A DNA stretch of 64,000 nt from Daphnia carinata (Eukaryota; Arthropoda; Branchiopoda; Diplostraca; Daphniidae): positions 1 to 64,000 of the forward strand of contig NW_026712522.1 in assembly GCF_022539665.2 (NCBI RefSeq), given 5' to 3'. The notes under the pieces are model-generated. The model saw nothing but the letters and a program-made list of their open reading frames with translations. It made no database searches and had not been told where the DNA came from. A program made the position numbers and the translations under genes. Below are positions 1-13,989 of the stretch, one piece after another (the stretch's first letter is position 1; each line of letters begins with the position of its first letter).

Positions 1-361
1 ATTAAAAAATTCGTAAAAAACAGGTTGCCGATTCAAAGTTAAAAAGCATAGCCAAAAACCGAATGTTCGAAGAATTAAAAAATTCGTAAAAAACAGGTTG
101 CCGATTCAAAGTTAAAAAGCATAGCCAAAAACCGAATGTTCGAAGAACCAAGGTTTATCATGTTTTACTAAACGCCAGCTGGTGGTGAGTTTTTACATTG
201 GTTGTTCGCCAAACGCGATGGTTACCAGTCCAATATCCTTAACTATTTAAATCAAATGTACTTGTAATTGTAGTGAACTATGTGTGTAAAATTCTAATGA
301 TTTCATTAAACACAGTCATTTTCGCATTGAAATCATAAAAATTAATAAAATTCGTCAAAAA

Positions 362-3300
362 CAGGTTGCCGATTCAAAGTTAAAAAGCATAGCCAAATAA
401 CGAATATTCGAAGAACCAAGGTTTATCATGTTTTACTTAACGCCAGCTGGTGGTGAGTTTTTACATTGGTTGTTCGCCAAACGCGATGGTTACCAGTCCA
501 ATATCCTTAACTATTTAAATCAAATGTACTTGTAATTGTAGTGAACTATGTGTGTAAAATTCTAATGATTTCATTAAACACAGTCATTTTCGCATTGAAA
601 TCATAAAAATTAATAAAATTCGTCAAAAACAGGTTGCCGATTCAAAGTTAAAAAGCATAGCCAAATAACGAATATTCGAAGAACCAAGGTTTATCATGTT
701 TTACTTAACGCCAGCTGGTGGTGAGTTTTTACATTGGTTGTTCGCCAAACGCGATGGTTACCAGTCCAATATCCTTAACTATTTAAATCAAATGTACTTG
801 TAATTGTAGTGAACTATGTGTGTAAAATTCTAATGATTTCATTAAACACAGTCATTTTCGCATTGAAATCATAAAAATTAATAAAATTCGTCAAAAACAG
901 GTTGCCGATTCAAAGTTAAAAAGCATAGCCAAATAACGAATATTCGAAGAACCAAGGTTTATCATGTTTTACTTAACGCCAGCTGGTGGTGAGTTTTTAC
1001 ATTGGTTGTTCGCCAAACGCGATGGTTACCAGTCCAATATCCTTAACTATTTAAATCAAATGTACTTGTAATTGTAGTGAACTATGTGTGTAAAATTCTA
1101 ATGATTTCATTAAACACAGTCATTTTCGCATTGAAATCATAAAAATTAATAAAATTCGTCAAAAACAGGTTGCCGATTCAAAGTTAAAAAGCATAGCCAA
1201 ATAACGAATATTCGAAGAACCAAGGTTTATCATGTTTTACTTAACGCCAGCTGGTGGTGAGTTTTTACATTGGTTGTTCGCCAAACGCGATGGTTACCAG
1301 TCCAATATCCTTAACTATTTAAATCAAATGTACTTGTAATTGTAGTGAACTATGTGTGTAAAATTCTAATGATTTCATTAAACACAGTCATTTTCGCATT
1401 GAAATCATAAAAATTAATAAAATTCGTCAAAAACAGGTTGCCGATTCAAAGTTAAAAAGCATAGCCAAATAACGAATATTCGAAGAACCAAGGTTTATCA
1501 TGTTTTACTTAACGCCAGCTGGTGGTGAGTTTTTACATTGGTTGTTCGCCAAACGCGATGGTTACCAGTCCAATATCCTTAACTATTTAAATCAAATGTA
1601 CTTGTAATTGTAGTGAACTATGTGTGTAAAATTCTAATGATTTCATTAAACACAGTCATTTTCGCATTGAAATCATAAAAATTAATAAAATTCGTCAAAA
1701 ACAGGTTGCCGATTCAAAGTTAAAAAGCATAGCCAAATAACGAATATTCGAAGAACCAAGGTTTATCATGTTTTACTTAACGCCAGCTGGTGGTGAGTTT
1801 TTACATTGGTTGTTCGCCAAACGCGATGGTTACCAGTCCAATATCCTTAACTATTTAAATCAAATGTACTTGTAATTGTAGTGAACTATGTGTGTAAAAT
1901 TCTAATGATTTCATTAAACACAGTCATTTTCGCATTGAAATCATAAAAATTAATAAAATTCGTCAAAAACAGGTTGCCGATTCAAAGTTAAAAAGCATAG
2001 CCAAATAACGAATATTCGAAGAACCAAGGTTTATCATGTTTTACTTAACGCCAGCTGGTGGTGAGTTTTTACATTGGTTGTTCGCCAAACGCGATGGTTA
2101 CCAGTCCAATATCCTTAACTATTTAAATCAAATGTACTTGTAATTGTAGTGAACTATGTGTGTAAAATTCTAATGATTTCATTAAACACAGTCATTTTCG
2201 CATTGAAATCATAAAAATTAATAAAATTCGTCAAAAACAGGTTGCCGATTCAAAGTTAAAAAGCATAGCCAAATAACGAATATTCGAAGAACCAAGGTTT
2301 ATCATGTTTTACTTAACGCCAGCTGGTGGTGAGTTTTTACATTGGTTGTTCGCCAAACGCGATGGTTACCAGTCCAATATCCTTAACTATTTAAATCAAA
2401 TGTACTTGTAATTGTAGTGAACTATGTGTGTAAAATTCTAATGATTTCATTAAACACAGTCATTTTCGCATTGAAATCATAAAAATTAATAAAATTCGTC
2501 AAAAACAGGTTGCCGATTCAAAGTTAAAAAGCATAGCCAAATAACGAATATTCGAAGAACCAAGGTTTATCATGTTTTACTTAACGCCAGCTGGTGGTGA
2601 GTTTTTACATTGGTTGTTCGCCAAACGCGATGGTTACCAGTCCAATATCCTTAACTATTTAAATCAAATGTACTTGTAATTGTAGTGAACTATGTGTGTA
2701 AAATTCTAATGATTTCATTAAACACAGTCATTTTCGCATTGAAATCATAAAAATTAATAAAATTCGTCAAAAACAGGTTGCCGATTCAAAGTTAAAAAGC
2801 ATAGCCAAATAACGAATATTCGAAGAACCAAGGTTTATCATGTTTTACTTAACGCCAGCTGGTGGTGAGTTTTTACATTGGTTGTTCGCCAAACGCGATG
2901 GTTACCAGTCCAATATCCTTAACTATTTAAATCAAATGTACTTGTAATTGTAGTGAACTATGTGTGTAAAATTCTAATGATTTCATTAAACACAGTCATT
3001 TTCGCATTGAAATCATAAAAATTAATAAAATTCGTCAAAAACAGGTTGCCGATTCAAAGTTAAAAAGCATAGCCAAATAACGAATATTCGAAGAACCAAG
3101 GTTTATCATGTTTTACTTAACGCCAGCTGGTGGTGAGTTTTTACATTGGTTGTTCGCCAAACGCGATGGTTACCAGTCCAATATCCTTAACTATTTAAAT
3201 CAAATGTACTTGTAATTGTAGTGAACTATGTGTGTAAAATTCTAATGATTTCATTAAACACAGTCATTTTCGCATTGAAATCATAAAAATTAATAAAATT

Positions 3301-6300
3301 CGTCAAAAACAGGTTGCCGATTCAAAGTTAAAAAGCATAGCCAAATAACGAATATTCGAAGAACCAAGGTTTATCATGTTTTACTTAACGCCAGCTGGTG
3401 GTGAGTTTTTACATTGGTTGTTCGCCAAACGCGATGGTTACCAGTCCAATATCCTTAACTATTTAAATCAAATGTACTTGTAATTGTAGTGAACTATGTG
3501 TGTAAAATTCTAATGATTTCATTAAACACAGTCATTTTCGCATTGAAATCATAAAAATTAATAAAATTCGTCAAAAACAGGTTGCCGATTCAAAGTTAAA
3601 AAGCATAGCCAAATAACGAATATTCGAAGAACCAAGGTTTATCATGTTTTACTTAACGCCAGCTGGTGGTGAGTTTTTACATTGGTTGTTCGCCAAACGC
3701 GATGGTTACCAGTCCAATATCCTTAACTATTTAAATCAAATGTACTTGTAATTGTAGTGAACTATGTGTGTAAAATTCTAATGATTTCATTAAACACAGT
3801 CATTTTCGCATTGAAATCATAAAAATTAATAAAATTCGTCAAAAACAGGTTGCCGATTCAAAGTTAAAAAGCATAGCCAAATAACGAATATTCGAAGAAC
3901 CAAGGTTTATCATGTTTTACTTAACGCCAGCTGGTGGTGAGTTTTTACATTGGTTGTTCGCCAAACGCGATGGTTACCAGTCCAATATCCTTAACTATTT
4001 AAATCAAATGTACTTGTAATTGTAGTGAACTATGTGTGTAAAATTCTAATGATTTCATTAAACACAGTCATTTTCGCATTGAAATCATAAAAATTAATAA
4101 AATTCGTCAAAAACAGGTTGCCGATTCAAAGTTAAAAAGCATAGCCAAATAACGAATATTCGAAGAACCAAGGTTTATCATGTTTTACTTAACGCCAGCT
4201 GGTGGTGAGTTTTTACATTGGTTGTTCGCCAAACGCGATGGTTACCAGTCCAATATCCTTAACTATTTAAATCAAATGTACTTGTAATTGTAGTGAACTA
4301 TGTGTGTAAAATTCTAATGATTTCATTAAACACAGTCATTTTCGCATTGAAATCATAAAAATTAATAAAATTCGTCAAAAACAGGTTGCCGATTCAAAGT
4401 TAAAAAGCATAGCCAAATAACGAATATTCGAAGAACCAAGGTTTATCATGTTTTACTTAACGCCAGCTGGTGGTGAGTTTTTACATTGGTTGTTCGCCAA
4501 ACGCGATGGTTACCAGTCCAATATCCTTAACTATTTAAATCAAATGTACTTGTAATTGTAGTGAACTATGTGTGTAAAATTCTAATGATTTCATTAAACA
4601 CAGTCATTTTCGCATTGAAATCATAAAAATTAATAAAATTCGTCAAAAACAGGTTGCCGATTCAAAGTTAAAAAGCATAGCCAAATAACGAATATTCGAA
4701 GAACCAAGGTTTATCATGTTTTACTTAACGCCAGCTGGTGGTGAGTTTTTACATTGGTTGTTCGCCAAACGCGATGGTTACCAGTCCAATATCCTTAACT
4801 ATTTAAATCAAATGTACTTGTAATTGTAGTGAACTATGTGTGTAAAATTCTAATGATTTCATTAAACACAGTCATTTTCGCATTGAAATCATAAAAATTA
4901 ATAAAATTCGTCAAAAACAGGTTGCCGATTCAAAGTTAAAAAGCATAGCCAAATAACGAATATTCGAAGAACCAAGGTTTATCATGTTTTACTTAACGCC
5001 AGCTGGTGGTGAGTTTTTACATTGGTTGTTCGCCAAACGCGATGGTTACCAGTCCAATATCCTTAACTATTTAAATCAAATGTACTTGTAATTGTAGTGA
5101 ACTATGTGTGTAAAATTCTAATGATTTCATTAAACACAGTCATTTTCGCATTGAAATCATAAAAATTAATAAAATTCGTCAAAAACAGGTTGCCGATTCA
5201 AAGTTAAAAAGCATAGCCAAATAACGAATATTCGAAGAACCAAGGTTTATCATGTTTTACTTAACGCCAGCTGGTGGTGAGTTTTTACATTGGTTGTTCG
5301 CCAAACGCGATGGTTACCAGTCCAATATCCTTAACTATTTAAATCAAATGTACTTGTAATTGTAGTGAACTATGTGTGTAAAATTCTAATGATTTCATTA
5401 AACACAGTCATTTTCGCATTGAAATCATAAAAATTAATAAAATTCGTCAAAAACAGGTTGCCGATTCAAAGTTAAAAAGCATAGCCAAATAACGAATATT
5501 CGAAGAACCAAGGTTTATCATGTTTTACTTAACGCCAGCTGGTGGTGAGTTTTTACATTGGTTGTTCGCCAAACGCGATGGTTACCAGTCCAATATCCTT
5601 AACTATTTAAATCAAATGTACTTGTAATTGTAGTGAACTATGTGTGTAAAATTCTAATGATTTCATTAAACACAGTCATTTTCGCATTGAAATCATAAAA
5701 ATTAATAAAATTCGTCAAAAACAGGTTGCCGATTCAAAGTTAAAAAGCATAGCCAAATAACGAATATTCGAAGAACCAAGGTTTATCATGTTTTACTTAA
5801 CGCCAGCTGGTGGTGAGTTTTTACATTGGTTGTTCGCCAAACGCGATGGTTACCAGTCCAATATCCTTAACTATTTAAATCAAATGTACTTGTAATTGTA
5901 GTGAACTATGTGTGTAAAATTCTAATGATTTCATTAAACACAGTCATTTTCGCATTGAAATCATAAAAATTAATAAAATTCGTCAAAAACAGGTTGCCGA
6001 TTCAAAGTTAAAAAGCATAGCCAAATAACGAATATTCGAAGAACCAAGGTTTATCATGTTTTACTTAACGCCAGCTGGTGGTGAGTTTTTACATTGGTTG
6101 TTCGCCAAACGCGATGGTTACCAGTCCAATATCCTTAACTATTTAAATCAAATGTACTTGTAATTGTAGTGAACTATGTGTGTAAAATTCTAATGATTTC
6201 ATTAAACACAGTCATTTTCGCATTGAAATCATAAAAATTAATAAAATTCGTCAAAAACAGGTTGCCGATTCAAAGTTAAAAAGCATAGCCAAATAACGAA

Positions 6301-8875
6301 TATTCGAAGAACCAAGGTTTATCATGTTTTACTTAACGCCAGCTGGTGGTGAGTTTTTACATTGGTTGTTCGCCAAACGCGATGGTTACCAGTCCAATAT
6401 CCTTAACTATTTAAATCAAATGTACTTGTAATTGTAGTGAACTATGTGTGTAAAATTCTAATGATTTCATTAAACACAGTCATTTTCGCATTGAAATCAT
6501 AAAAATTAATAAAATTCGTCAAAAACAGGTTGCCGATTCAAAGTTAAAAAGCATAGCCAAATAACGAATATTCGAAGAACCAAGGTTTATCATGTTTTAC
6601 TTAACGCCAGCTGGTGGTGAGTTTTTACATTGGTTGTTCGCCAAACGCGATGGTTACCAGTCCAATATCCTTAACTATTTAAATCAAATGTACTTGTAAT
6701 TGTAGTGAACTATGTGTGTAAAATTCTAATGATTTCATTAAACACAGTCATTTTCGCATTGAAATCATAAAAATTAATAAAATTCGTCAAAAACAGGTTG
6801 CCGATTCAAAGTTAAAAAGCATAGCCAAATAACGAATATTCGAAGAACCAAGGTTTATCATGTTTTACTTAACGCCAGCTGGTGGTGAGTTTTTACATTG
6901 GTTGTTCGCCAAACGCGATGGTTACCAGTCCAATATCCTTAACTATTTAAATCAAATGTACTTGTAATTGTAGTGAACTATGTGTGTAAAATTCTAATGA
7001 TTTCATTAAACACAGTCATTTTCGCATTGAAATCATAAAAATTAATAAAATTCGTCAAAAACAGGTTGCCGATTCAAAGTTAAAAAGCATAGCCAAATAA
7101 CGAATATTCGAAGAACCAAGGTTTATCATGTTTTACTTAACGCCAGCTGGTGGTGAGTTTTTACATTGGTTGTTCGCCAAACGCGATGGTTACCAGTCCA
7201 ATATCCTTAACTATTTAAATCAAATGTACTTGTAATTGTAGTGAACTATGTGTGTAAAATTCTAATGATTTCATTAAACACAGTCATTTTCGCATTGAAA
7301 TCATAAAAATTAATAAAATTCGTCAAAAACAGGTTGCCGATTCAAAGTTAAAAAGCATAGCCAAATAACGAATATTCGAAGAACCAAGGTTTATCATGTT
7401 TTACTTAACGCCAGCTGGTGGTGAGTTTTTACATTGGTTGTTCGCCAAACGCGATGGTTACCAGTCCAATATCCTTAACTATTTAAATCAAATGTACTTG
7501 TAATTGTAGTGAACTATGTGTGTAAAATTCTAATGATTTCATTAAACACAGTCATTTTCGCATTGAAATCATAAAAATTAATAAAATTCGTCAAAAACAG
7601 GTTGCCGATTCAAAGTTAAAAAGCATAGCCAAATAACGAATATTCGAAGAACCAAGGTTTATCATGTTTTACTTAACGCCAGCTGGTGGTGAGTTTTTAC
7701 ATTGGTTGTTCGCCAAACGCGATGGTTACCAGTCCAATATCCTTAACTATTTAAATCAAATGTACTTGTAATTGTAGTGAACTATGTGTGTAAAATTCTA
7801 ATGATTTCATTAAACACAGTCATTTTCGCATTGAAATCATAAAAATTAATAAAATTCGTCAAAAACAGGTTGCCGATTCAAAGTTAAAAAGCATAGCCAA
7901 ATAACGAATATTCGAAGAACCAAGGTTTATCATGTTTTACTTAACGCCAGCTGGTGGTGAGTTTTTACATTGGTTGTTCGCCAAACGCGATGGTTACCAG
8001 TCCAATATCCTTAACTATTTAAATCAAATGTACTTGTAATTGTAGTGAACTATGTGTGTAAAATTCTAATGATTTCATTAAACACAGTCATTTTCGCATT
8101 GAAATCATAAAAATTAATAAAATTCGTCAAAAACAGGTTGCCGATTCAAAGTTAAAAAGCATAGCCAAATAACGAATATTCGAAGAACCAAGGTTTATCA
8201 TGTTTTACTTAACGCCAGCTGGTGGTGAGTTTTTACATTGGTTGTTCGCCAAACGCGATGGTTACCAGTCCAATATCCTTAACTATTTAAATCAAATGTA
8301 CTTGTAATTGTAGTGAACTATGTGTGTAAAATTCTAATGATTTCATTAAACACAGTCATTTTCGCATTGAAATCATAAAAATTAATAAAATTCGTCAAAA
8401 ACAGGTTGCCGATTCAAAGTTAAAAAGCATAGCCAAATAACGAATATTCGAAGAACCAAGGTTTATCATGTTTTACTTAACGCCAGCTGGTGGTGAGTTT
8501 TTTACATTGGTTGTTCGCCAAACGCGATGGTTACCAGTCCAATATCCTTAACTATTTAAATCAAATGTACTTGTAATTGTAGTGAACTATGTGTGTAAAA
8601 TTCTAATGATTTCATTAAACACAGTCATTTTCGCATTGAAATCATAAAAATTAATAAAATTCGTCAAAAACAGGTTGCCGATTCAAAGTTAAAAAGCATA
8701 GCCAAATAACGAATATTCGAAGAACCAAGGTTTATCATGTTTTACTTAACGCCAGCTGGTGGTGAGTTTTTACATTGGTTGTTCGCCAAACGCGATGGTT
8801 ACCAGTCCAATATCCTTAACTATTTAAATCAAATGTACTTGTAATTGTAGTGAACTATGTGTGTAAAATTCTAAT
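362..8875. repeat. Homogenised B-type satellite core
   Basis: About 32 consecutive B-type monomers keep an exact 268-bp register from 362 to 8402. The only change I noticed is one extra T in the gagttttt run near 8500, which shifts the next copy to 8671. Such uniformity points to recent amplification or strong homogenisation. The core ends at about 8876, where a monomer breaks after ctaatga and resumes about 83 bp further on inside an A-type unit. Confidence 0.9.
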
Positions 8876-10159
8876 GAAAAGCATAGCCAAAAACCGAATG
8901 TTCGAAGAACCAAGGTTTATCATGTTTTACTAAACGCCAGCTGGTGGTGAGTTTTTACATTGGTTGTTCGCCAAACGCGATGGTTACCAGTCCAATATCC
9001 TTAACTATTTAAATCAAATGTACTTGTAATTGTAGTGAACTATGTGTGTAAAATTCTAATGATTTCATTAAACACAGTCATTTTCGCATTGAAATCATAA
9101 AAATTAATAAAATTCGTCAAAAACAGGTTGCCGATTCAAAGTTAAAAAGCATAGCCAAATAACGAATATTCGAAGAACCAAGGTTTATCATGTTTTACTT
9201 AACGCCAGCTGGTGGTGAGTTTTTACATTGGTTGTTCGCCAAACGCGATGGTTACCAGTCCAATATCCTTAACTATTTAAATCAAATGTACTTGTAATTG
9301 TAGTGAACTATGTGTGACGTGTGTTGAAATCGTAAAAATTAAAAAATTCGTAAAAAACAGGTTGCCGATTCAAAGTTAAAAAGCATAGCCAAAAACCGAA
9401 TGTTCGAAGAACCAAGGTTTATCATGTTTTACTAAACGCCAGCTGGTGGTGAGTTTTTACATTGGTTGTTCGCCAAACGCGATGGTTACCAGTCCAATAT
9501 CCTTAACTATTTAAATCAAATGTACTTGTAATTGTAGTGAACTATGTGTGTAAAATTCTAATGATTTCATTAAACACAGTCATTTTCGCATTGAAATCAT
9601 AAAAATTAATAAAATTCGTCAAAAACAGGTTGCCGATTCAAAGTTAAAAAGCATAGCCAAATAACGAATATTCGAAGAACCAAGGTTTATCATGTTTTAC
9701 TTAACGCCAGCTGGTGGTGAGTTTTTACATTGGTTGTTCGCCAAACGCGATGGTTACCAGTCCAATATCCTTAACTATTTAAATCAAATGTACTTGTAAT
9801 TGTAGTGAACTATGTGTGTAAAATTCTAATGATTTCATTAAACACAGTCATTTTCGCATTGAAATCATAAAAATTAATAAAATTCGTCAAAAACAGGTTG
9901 CCGATTCAAAGTTAAAAAGCATAGCCAAATAACGAATATTCGAAGAACCAAGGTTTATCATGTTTTACTTAACGCCAGCTGGTGGTGAGTTTTTACATTG
10001 GTTGTTCGCCAAACGCGATGGTTACCAGTCCAATATCCTTAACTATTTAAATCAAATGTACTTGTAATTGTAGTGAACTATGTGTGTAAAATTCTAATGA
10101 TTTCATTAAACACAGTCATTTTCGCATTGAAATCATAAAAATTAATAAAATTCGTCAAA

Positions 10160-10345
10160 AAAGGTTGCCGATTCGTCAAAAACAGGTTGCCGATTCAAAG
10201 TTAAAAAGCATAGTCCAATATCCTTAACTATTTAAATCAAATGTACTTGTAAAGTGAACTATGTGTGAATGATTTCATTAAACACAGTCAATTGAAATCA
10301 TAAAAATTAATAAAATTCCAAAAACAGGTTGCCGATTTTATCAAA
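10160..10345. repeat. Scrambled satellite monomers with many small deletions
   Basis: The regular register fails here. A partly duplicated head (ggttgccgattcgtc, then ggttgccgattcaaag) is followed by a monomer missing about 110 bp after gcatag and several further pieces of a few bases each. Normal spacing resumes at 10578. This could be a genuinely rearranged unit or an assembly or consensus error in a collapsed repeat. Confidence 0.8.
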
Positions 10346-12560
10346 TAACGAATATTCGAAGAACCAAGGTTTATCATGTTTTACTTAACGCCAGCTGGTG
10401 GTGAGTTTTTACATTGGTTGTTCGCCAAACGCGATGGTTACCAGTCCAATATCCTTAACTATTTAAATCAAATGTACTTGTAATTGTAGTGAACTATGTG
10501 TGTAAAATTCTAATGATTTCATTAAACACAGTCATTTTCGCATTGAAATCGTAAAAATTAATAAAATTCGTAAAAAACAGGTTGCCGATTCAAAGTTAAA
10601 AAGCATAGCCAAAAACCGAATGTTCGAAGAACCAAGGTTTATCATGTTTTACTAAACGCCAGCTGGTGGTGAGTTTTTACATTGGTTGTTCGCCAAACGC
10701 GATGGTTACCAGTCCAATATCCTTAACTATTTAAATCAAATGTACTTGTAATTGTAGTGAACTATGTGTGTAAAATTCTAATGATTTCATTAAACACAGT
10801 CATTTTCGCATTGAAATCATAAAAATTAATAAAATTCGTCAAAAACAGGTTGCCGATTCAAAGTTAAAAAGCATAGCCAAATAACGAATATTCGAAGAAC
10901 CAAGGTTTATCATGTTTTACTTAACGCCAGCTGGTGGTGAGTTTTTACATTGGTTGTTCGCCAAACGCGATGGTTACCAGTCCAATATCCTTAACTATTT
11001 AAATCAAATGTACTTGTAATTGTAGTGAACTATGTGTGTAAAATTCTAATGATTTCATTAAACACAGTCATTTTCGCATTGAAATCGTAAAAATTAAAAA
11101 ATTCGTAAAAAACAGGTTGCCGATTCAAAGTTAAAAAGCATAGCCAAAAACCGAATGTTCGAAGAACCAAGGTTTATCATGTTTTACTAAACGCCAGCTG
11201 GTGGTGAGTTTTTACATTGGTTGTTCGCCAAACGCGATGGTTACCAGTCCAATATCCTTAACTATTTAAATCAAATGTACTTGTAATTGTAGTGAACTAT
11301 GTGTGTAAAATTCTAATGATTTCATTAAACACAGTCATTTTCGCATTGAAATCATAAAAATTAATAAAATTCGTCAAAAACAGGTTGCCGATTCAAAGTT
11401 AAAAAGCATAGCCAAATAACGAATATTCGAAGAACCAAGGTTTATCATGTTTTACTTAACGCCAGCTGGTGGTGAGTTTTTACATTGGTTGTTCGCCAAA
11501 CGCGATGGTTACCAGTCCAATATCCTTAACTATTTAAATCAAATGTACTTGTAATTGTAGTGAACTATGTGTGTAAAATTCTAATGATTTCATTAAACAC
11601 AGTCATTTTCGCATTGAAATCATAAAAATTAATAAAATTCGTCAAAAACAGGTTGCCGATTCAAAGTTAAAAAGCATAGCCAAATAACGAATATTCGAAG
11701 AACCAAGGTTTATCATGTTTTACTTAACGCCAGCTGGTGGTGAGTTTTTACATTGGTTGTTCGCCAAACGCGATGGTTACCAGTCCAATATCCTTAACTA
11801 TTTAAATCAAATGTACTTGTAATTGTAGTGAACTATGTGTGTAAAATTCTAATGATTTCATTAAACACAGTCATTTTCGCATTGAAATCGTAAAAATTAA
11901 AAAATTCGTAAAAAACAGGTTGCCGATTCAAAGTTAAAAAGCATAGCCAAAAACCGAATGTTCGAAGAACCAAGGTTTATCATGTTTTACTAAACGCCAG
12001 CTGGTGGTGAGTTTTTACATTGGTTGTTCGCCAAACGCGATGGTTACCAGTCCAATATCCTTAACTATTTAAATCAAATGTACTTGTAATTGTAGTGAAC
12101 TATGTGTGTAAAATTCTAATGATTTCATTAAACACAGTCATTTTCGCATTGAAATCGTAAAAATTAAAAAATTCGTAAAAAACAGGTTGCCGATTCAAAG
12201 TTAAAAAGCATAGCCAAAAACCGAATGTTCGAAGAACCAAGGTTTATCATGTTTTACTAAACGCCAGCTGGTGGTGAGTTTTTACATTGGTTGTTCGCCA
12301 AACGCGATGGTTACCAGTCCAATATCCTTAACTATTTAAATCAAATGTACTTGTAATTGTAGTGAACTATGTGTGTAAAATTCTAATGATTTCATTAAAC
12401 ACAGTCATTTTCGCATTGAAATCGTAAAAATTAAAAAATTCGTAAAAAACAGGTTGCCGATTCAAAGTTAAAAAGCATAGCCAAAAACCGAATGTTCGAA
12501 TTTAATCCCTCACACATTCTGTAAAAGACCACTTTAGATCAATAAGTAGCAATGATTAAA

Positions 12561-12967
12561 ATGGAAAAAAACTTAAACCAAACGTGAAAATCTTGGTAGG
12601 CCCAGCTGAAGTTGAGAATGCAAGAAGCATTGAAGAGAAACTGGCATGAAATGGTGCTCTTCAAATAGCTGAAGGTTTGCAGGTAAACTATCAATTTGAC
12701 AAACACATTTGTAAGATGTTAAAAACTTTTAATTTTTCTGTATTGCAATAGGTAGAAGACTGTGGAATTGCTTGACAAATATATTAAGAAACGAGATAAA
12801 TCAAATCAGAAAGTAAAAAAAAATTGGGCTGAACGCATCGAAGAAAAGGAAAAGAGAAAGGAATAACAACAGATAAAGAGAAAAGCCAACATTAAGAAAG
12901 AGGAAACTGAAAAGGAAGAATATAAAGTGATTAAACCAAATTTAAAAAAGGAAAATTTAACATATTA
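12561..12967 (+). pseudogene. SURF6/RRP14-type nucleolar protein fragment, disrupted, intron retained
   Basis: The translation matches the conserved C-terminal region of SURF6 (yeast Rrp14), a nucleolar protein of ribosome biogenesis. The first part (to 12682) has EEKLA, then a stop where the family has Trp, then GALQIAEGLQ. The second part (from 12752) has VED, then after a frameshift ELLDKYIKKRDKSNQK and KKNWAERIEEKEKRKE, then a stop and more Lys/Glu-rich sequence. An intron-like segment at 12683-12751 (69 bp, gtaaac to caatag) separates them, so this copy came from genomic DNA, not a retrotransposed mRNA. At least one frameshift and two stops make it non-functional. It abuts the satellite edge within about 60 bp. 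The identification comes from remembered family features and was not searched. Confidence 0.7.
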
Positions 12968-13110
12968 AATACTGATACTGACTCATGGATGAGCTAAACT
13001 CGTGTTCTTTCATGTACAAGCCATGTCGTTATAGTTAAAAAAAAATACACTGGCATGTCTTCCATGATCTTGGAAAATTTTAAGAAAAAAATCTTAGATT
13101 CATTTTATAA

Positions 13111-13281
13111 GGTTTAGCGTCTTCACTAATAACAGTCTCACAAAACAAAGTCCTTCATGGTAGAAATCTGTGGCTCATAGACGTTCCTACGCAAATTGAA
13201 TATTCCAGTTTTGCTCGAACTATTTATTGCTTTGCTGAAAAGCGCTCCAAGATAACAGTCAGCAGTATCCGCTTGGCATAA
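13111..13281 (+). other. Unrecognised 56-codon open stretch
   Basis: A stop-to-stop frame contains protein-like sequence (LHGRNLWLIDVPTQIEY, then CFAEKRSKITVSSIRLA) without a clear ATG. I do not recognise it. It may be another gene or transposon fragment beside the SURF6 remnant, or chance. The surrounding 12968-13989 interval is otherwise AT-rich with no gene that I can see. Confidence 0.2.
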
Positions 13282-13633
13282 TTATAGCAGTAGGTTATGA
13301 TTTTAATATATTTATTGGGCTCTTTGTAATCGTGAAAAGAATTGAAAATGTGATAAGGAAATAAATGGTATGAGAATCAATATTGAATTATAATAATTTT
13401 TATTTGTCCTTATCTCAAACGATAGTTTAAGTTTGTAATGTTCTTCCCATAACCATTATTTATCAAATGTTAATAATAATAAACTAGTCTTCGTATTAAC
13501 ATATCTTTGTTCCCAGCAACCACAAAAGCCACGCGGAACTCATTCAGTTTCCGTATTCACAACAAATCAGTGGTCTTTACCTATGGCATAAGTATCGACA
13601 AAGGGAAGTTATAAGGGAGATGGACTAATGGTT

Positions 13634-13644
13634 GGGGGGGGGGG
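13634..13644. repeat. Poly-G run of 11
   Basis: An uninterrupted run of 11 G lies in otherwise AT-rich non-coding sequence. Confidence 0.95.
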
Positions 13645-13989
13645 CATGATCAAAGAGGGTGGACAGAACAAGGCTAAGTGCGAAAAACATATATTTCTCA
13701 TATTATATTTAAAGAAGCTAAAGTACTTCAATAAACAAAAATTGTGAAAAGTGAACTTTATATCACGGGATATGAGCAATAGATAAATACTAACATAATC
13801 CGAAATAAGATTGCAACCGAATAAATAATCAAAGATTAACTAGCGTTCATACGCTAACTTGGTTTCATATCTGCAAACCTTATAGAACGTCACGGTTTCA
13901 GCAACCTTTCTACATTTCAACTTCCACGGAATAGGAGGTGGGAAATACGTTTGGAAACAAATTAAAGTATGTTGGAACATATAAATTAA

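Larger units (their letters stand above)
1..12500. repeat. Satellite array, 267/268-bp monomer, about 45 copies
   Basis: A head-to-tail tandem repeat fills the first 12.5 kb. Using the word caggttgccg as a ruler, copies start at 94, 362, 630, 898 and then every 268 bp to 8402; irregular spacing follows to the last copy at 12450, which ends at 12500. Two variants are visible. The B type (268 bp) reads ataaaattcgtcaaaaac, gccaaataacgaatattc and tacttaacg at diagnostic sites. The A type (267 bp) reads aaaaattcgtaaaaaac, gccaaaaaccgaatgttc and tactaaacg. B forms the core; A sits at the left edge and among copies after 8880. The array starts outside the window. A pericentromeric or heterochromatic site is possible but not shown by the sequence. 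No reading frame of normal gene length is present. Confidence 0.98.

Noticed and set aside
1-12500. CRISPR-like array
   Set aside because: The repeats are 268 bp head to tail with no unique spacers, which is satellite DNA.
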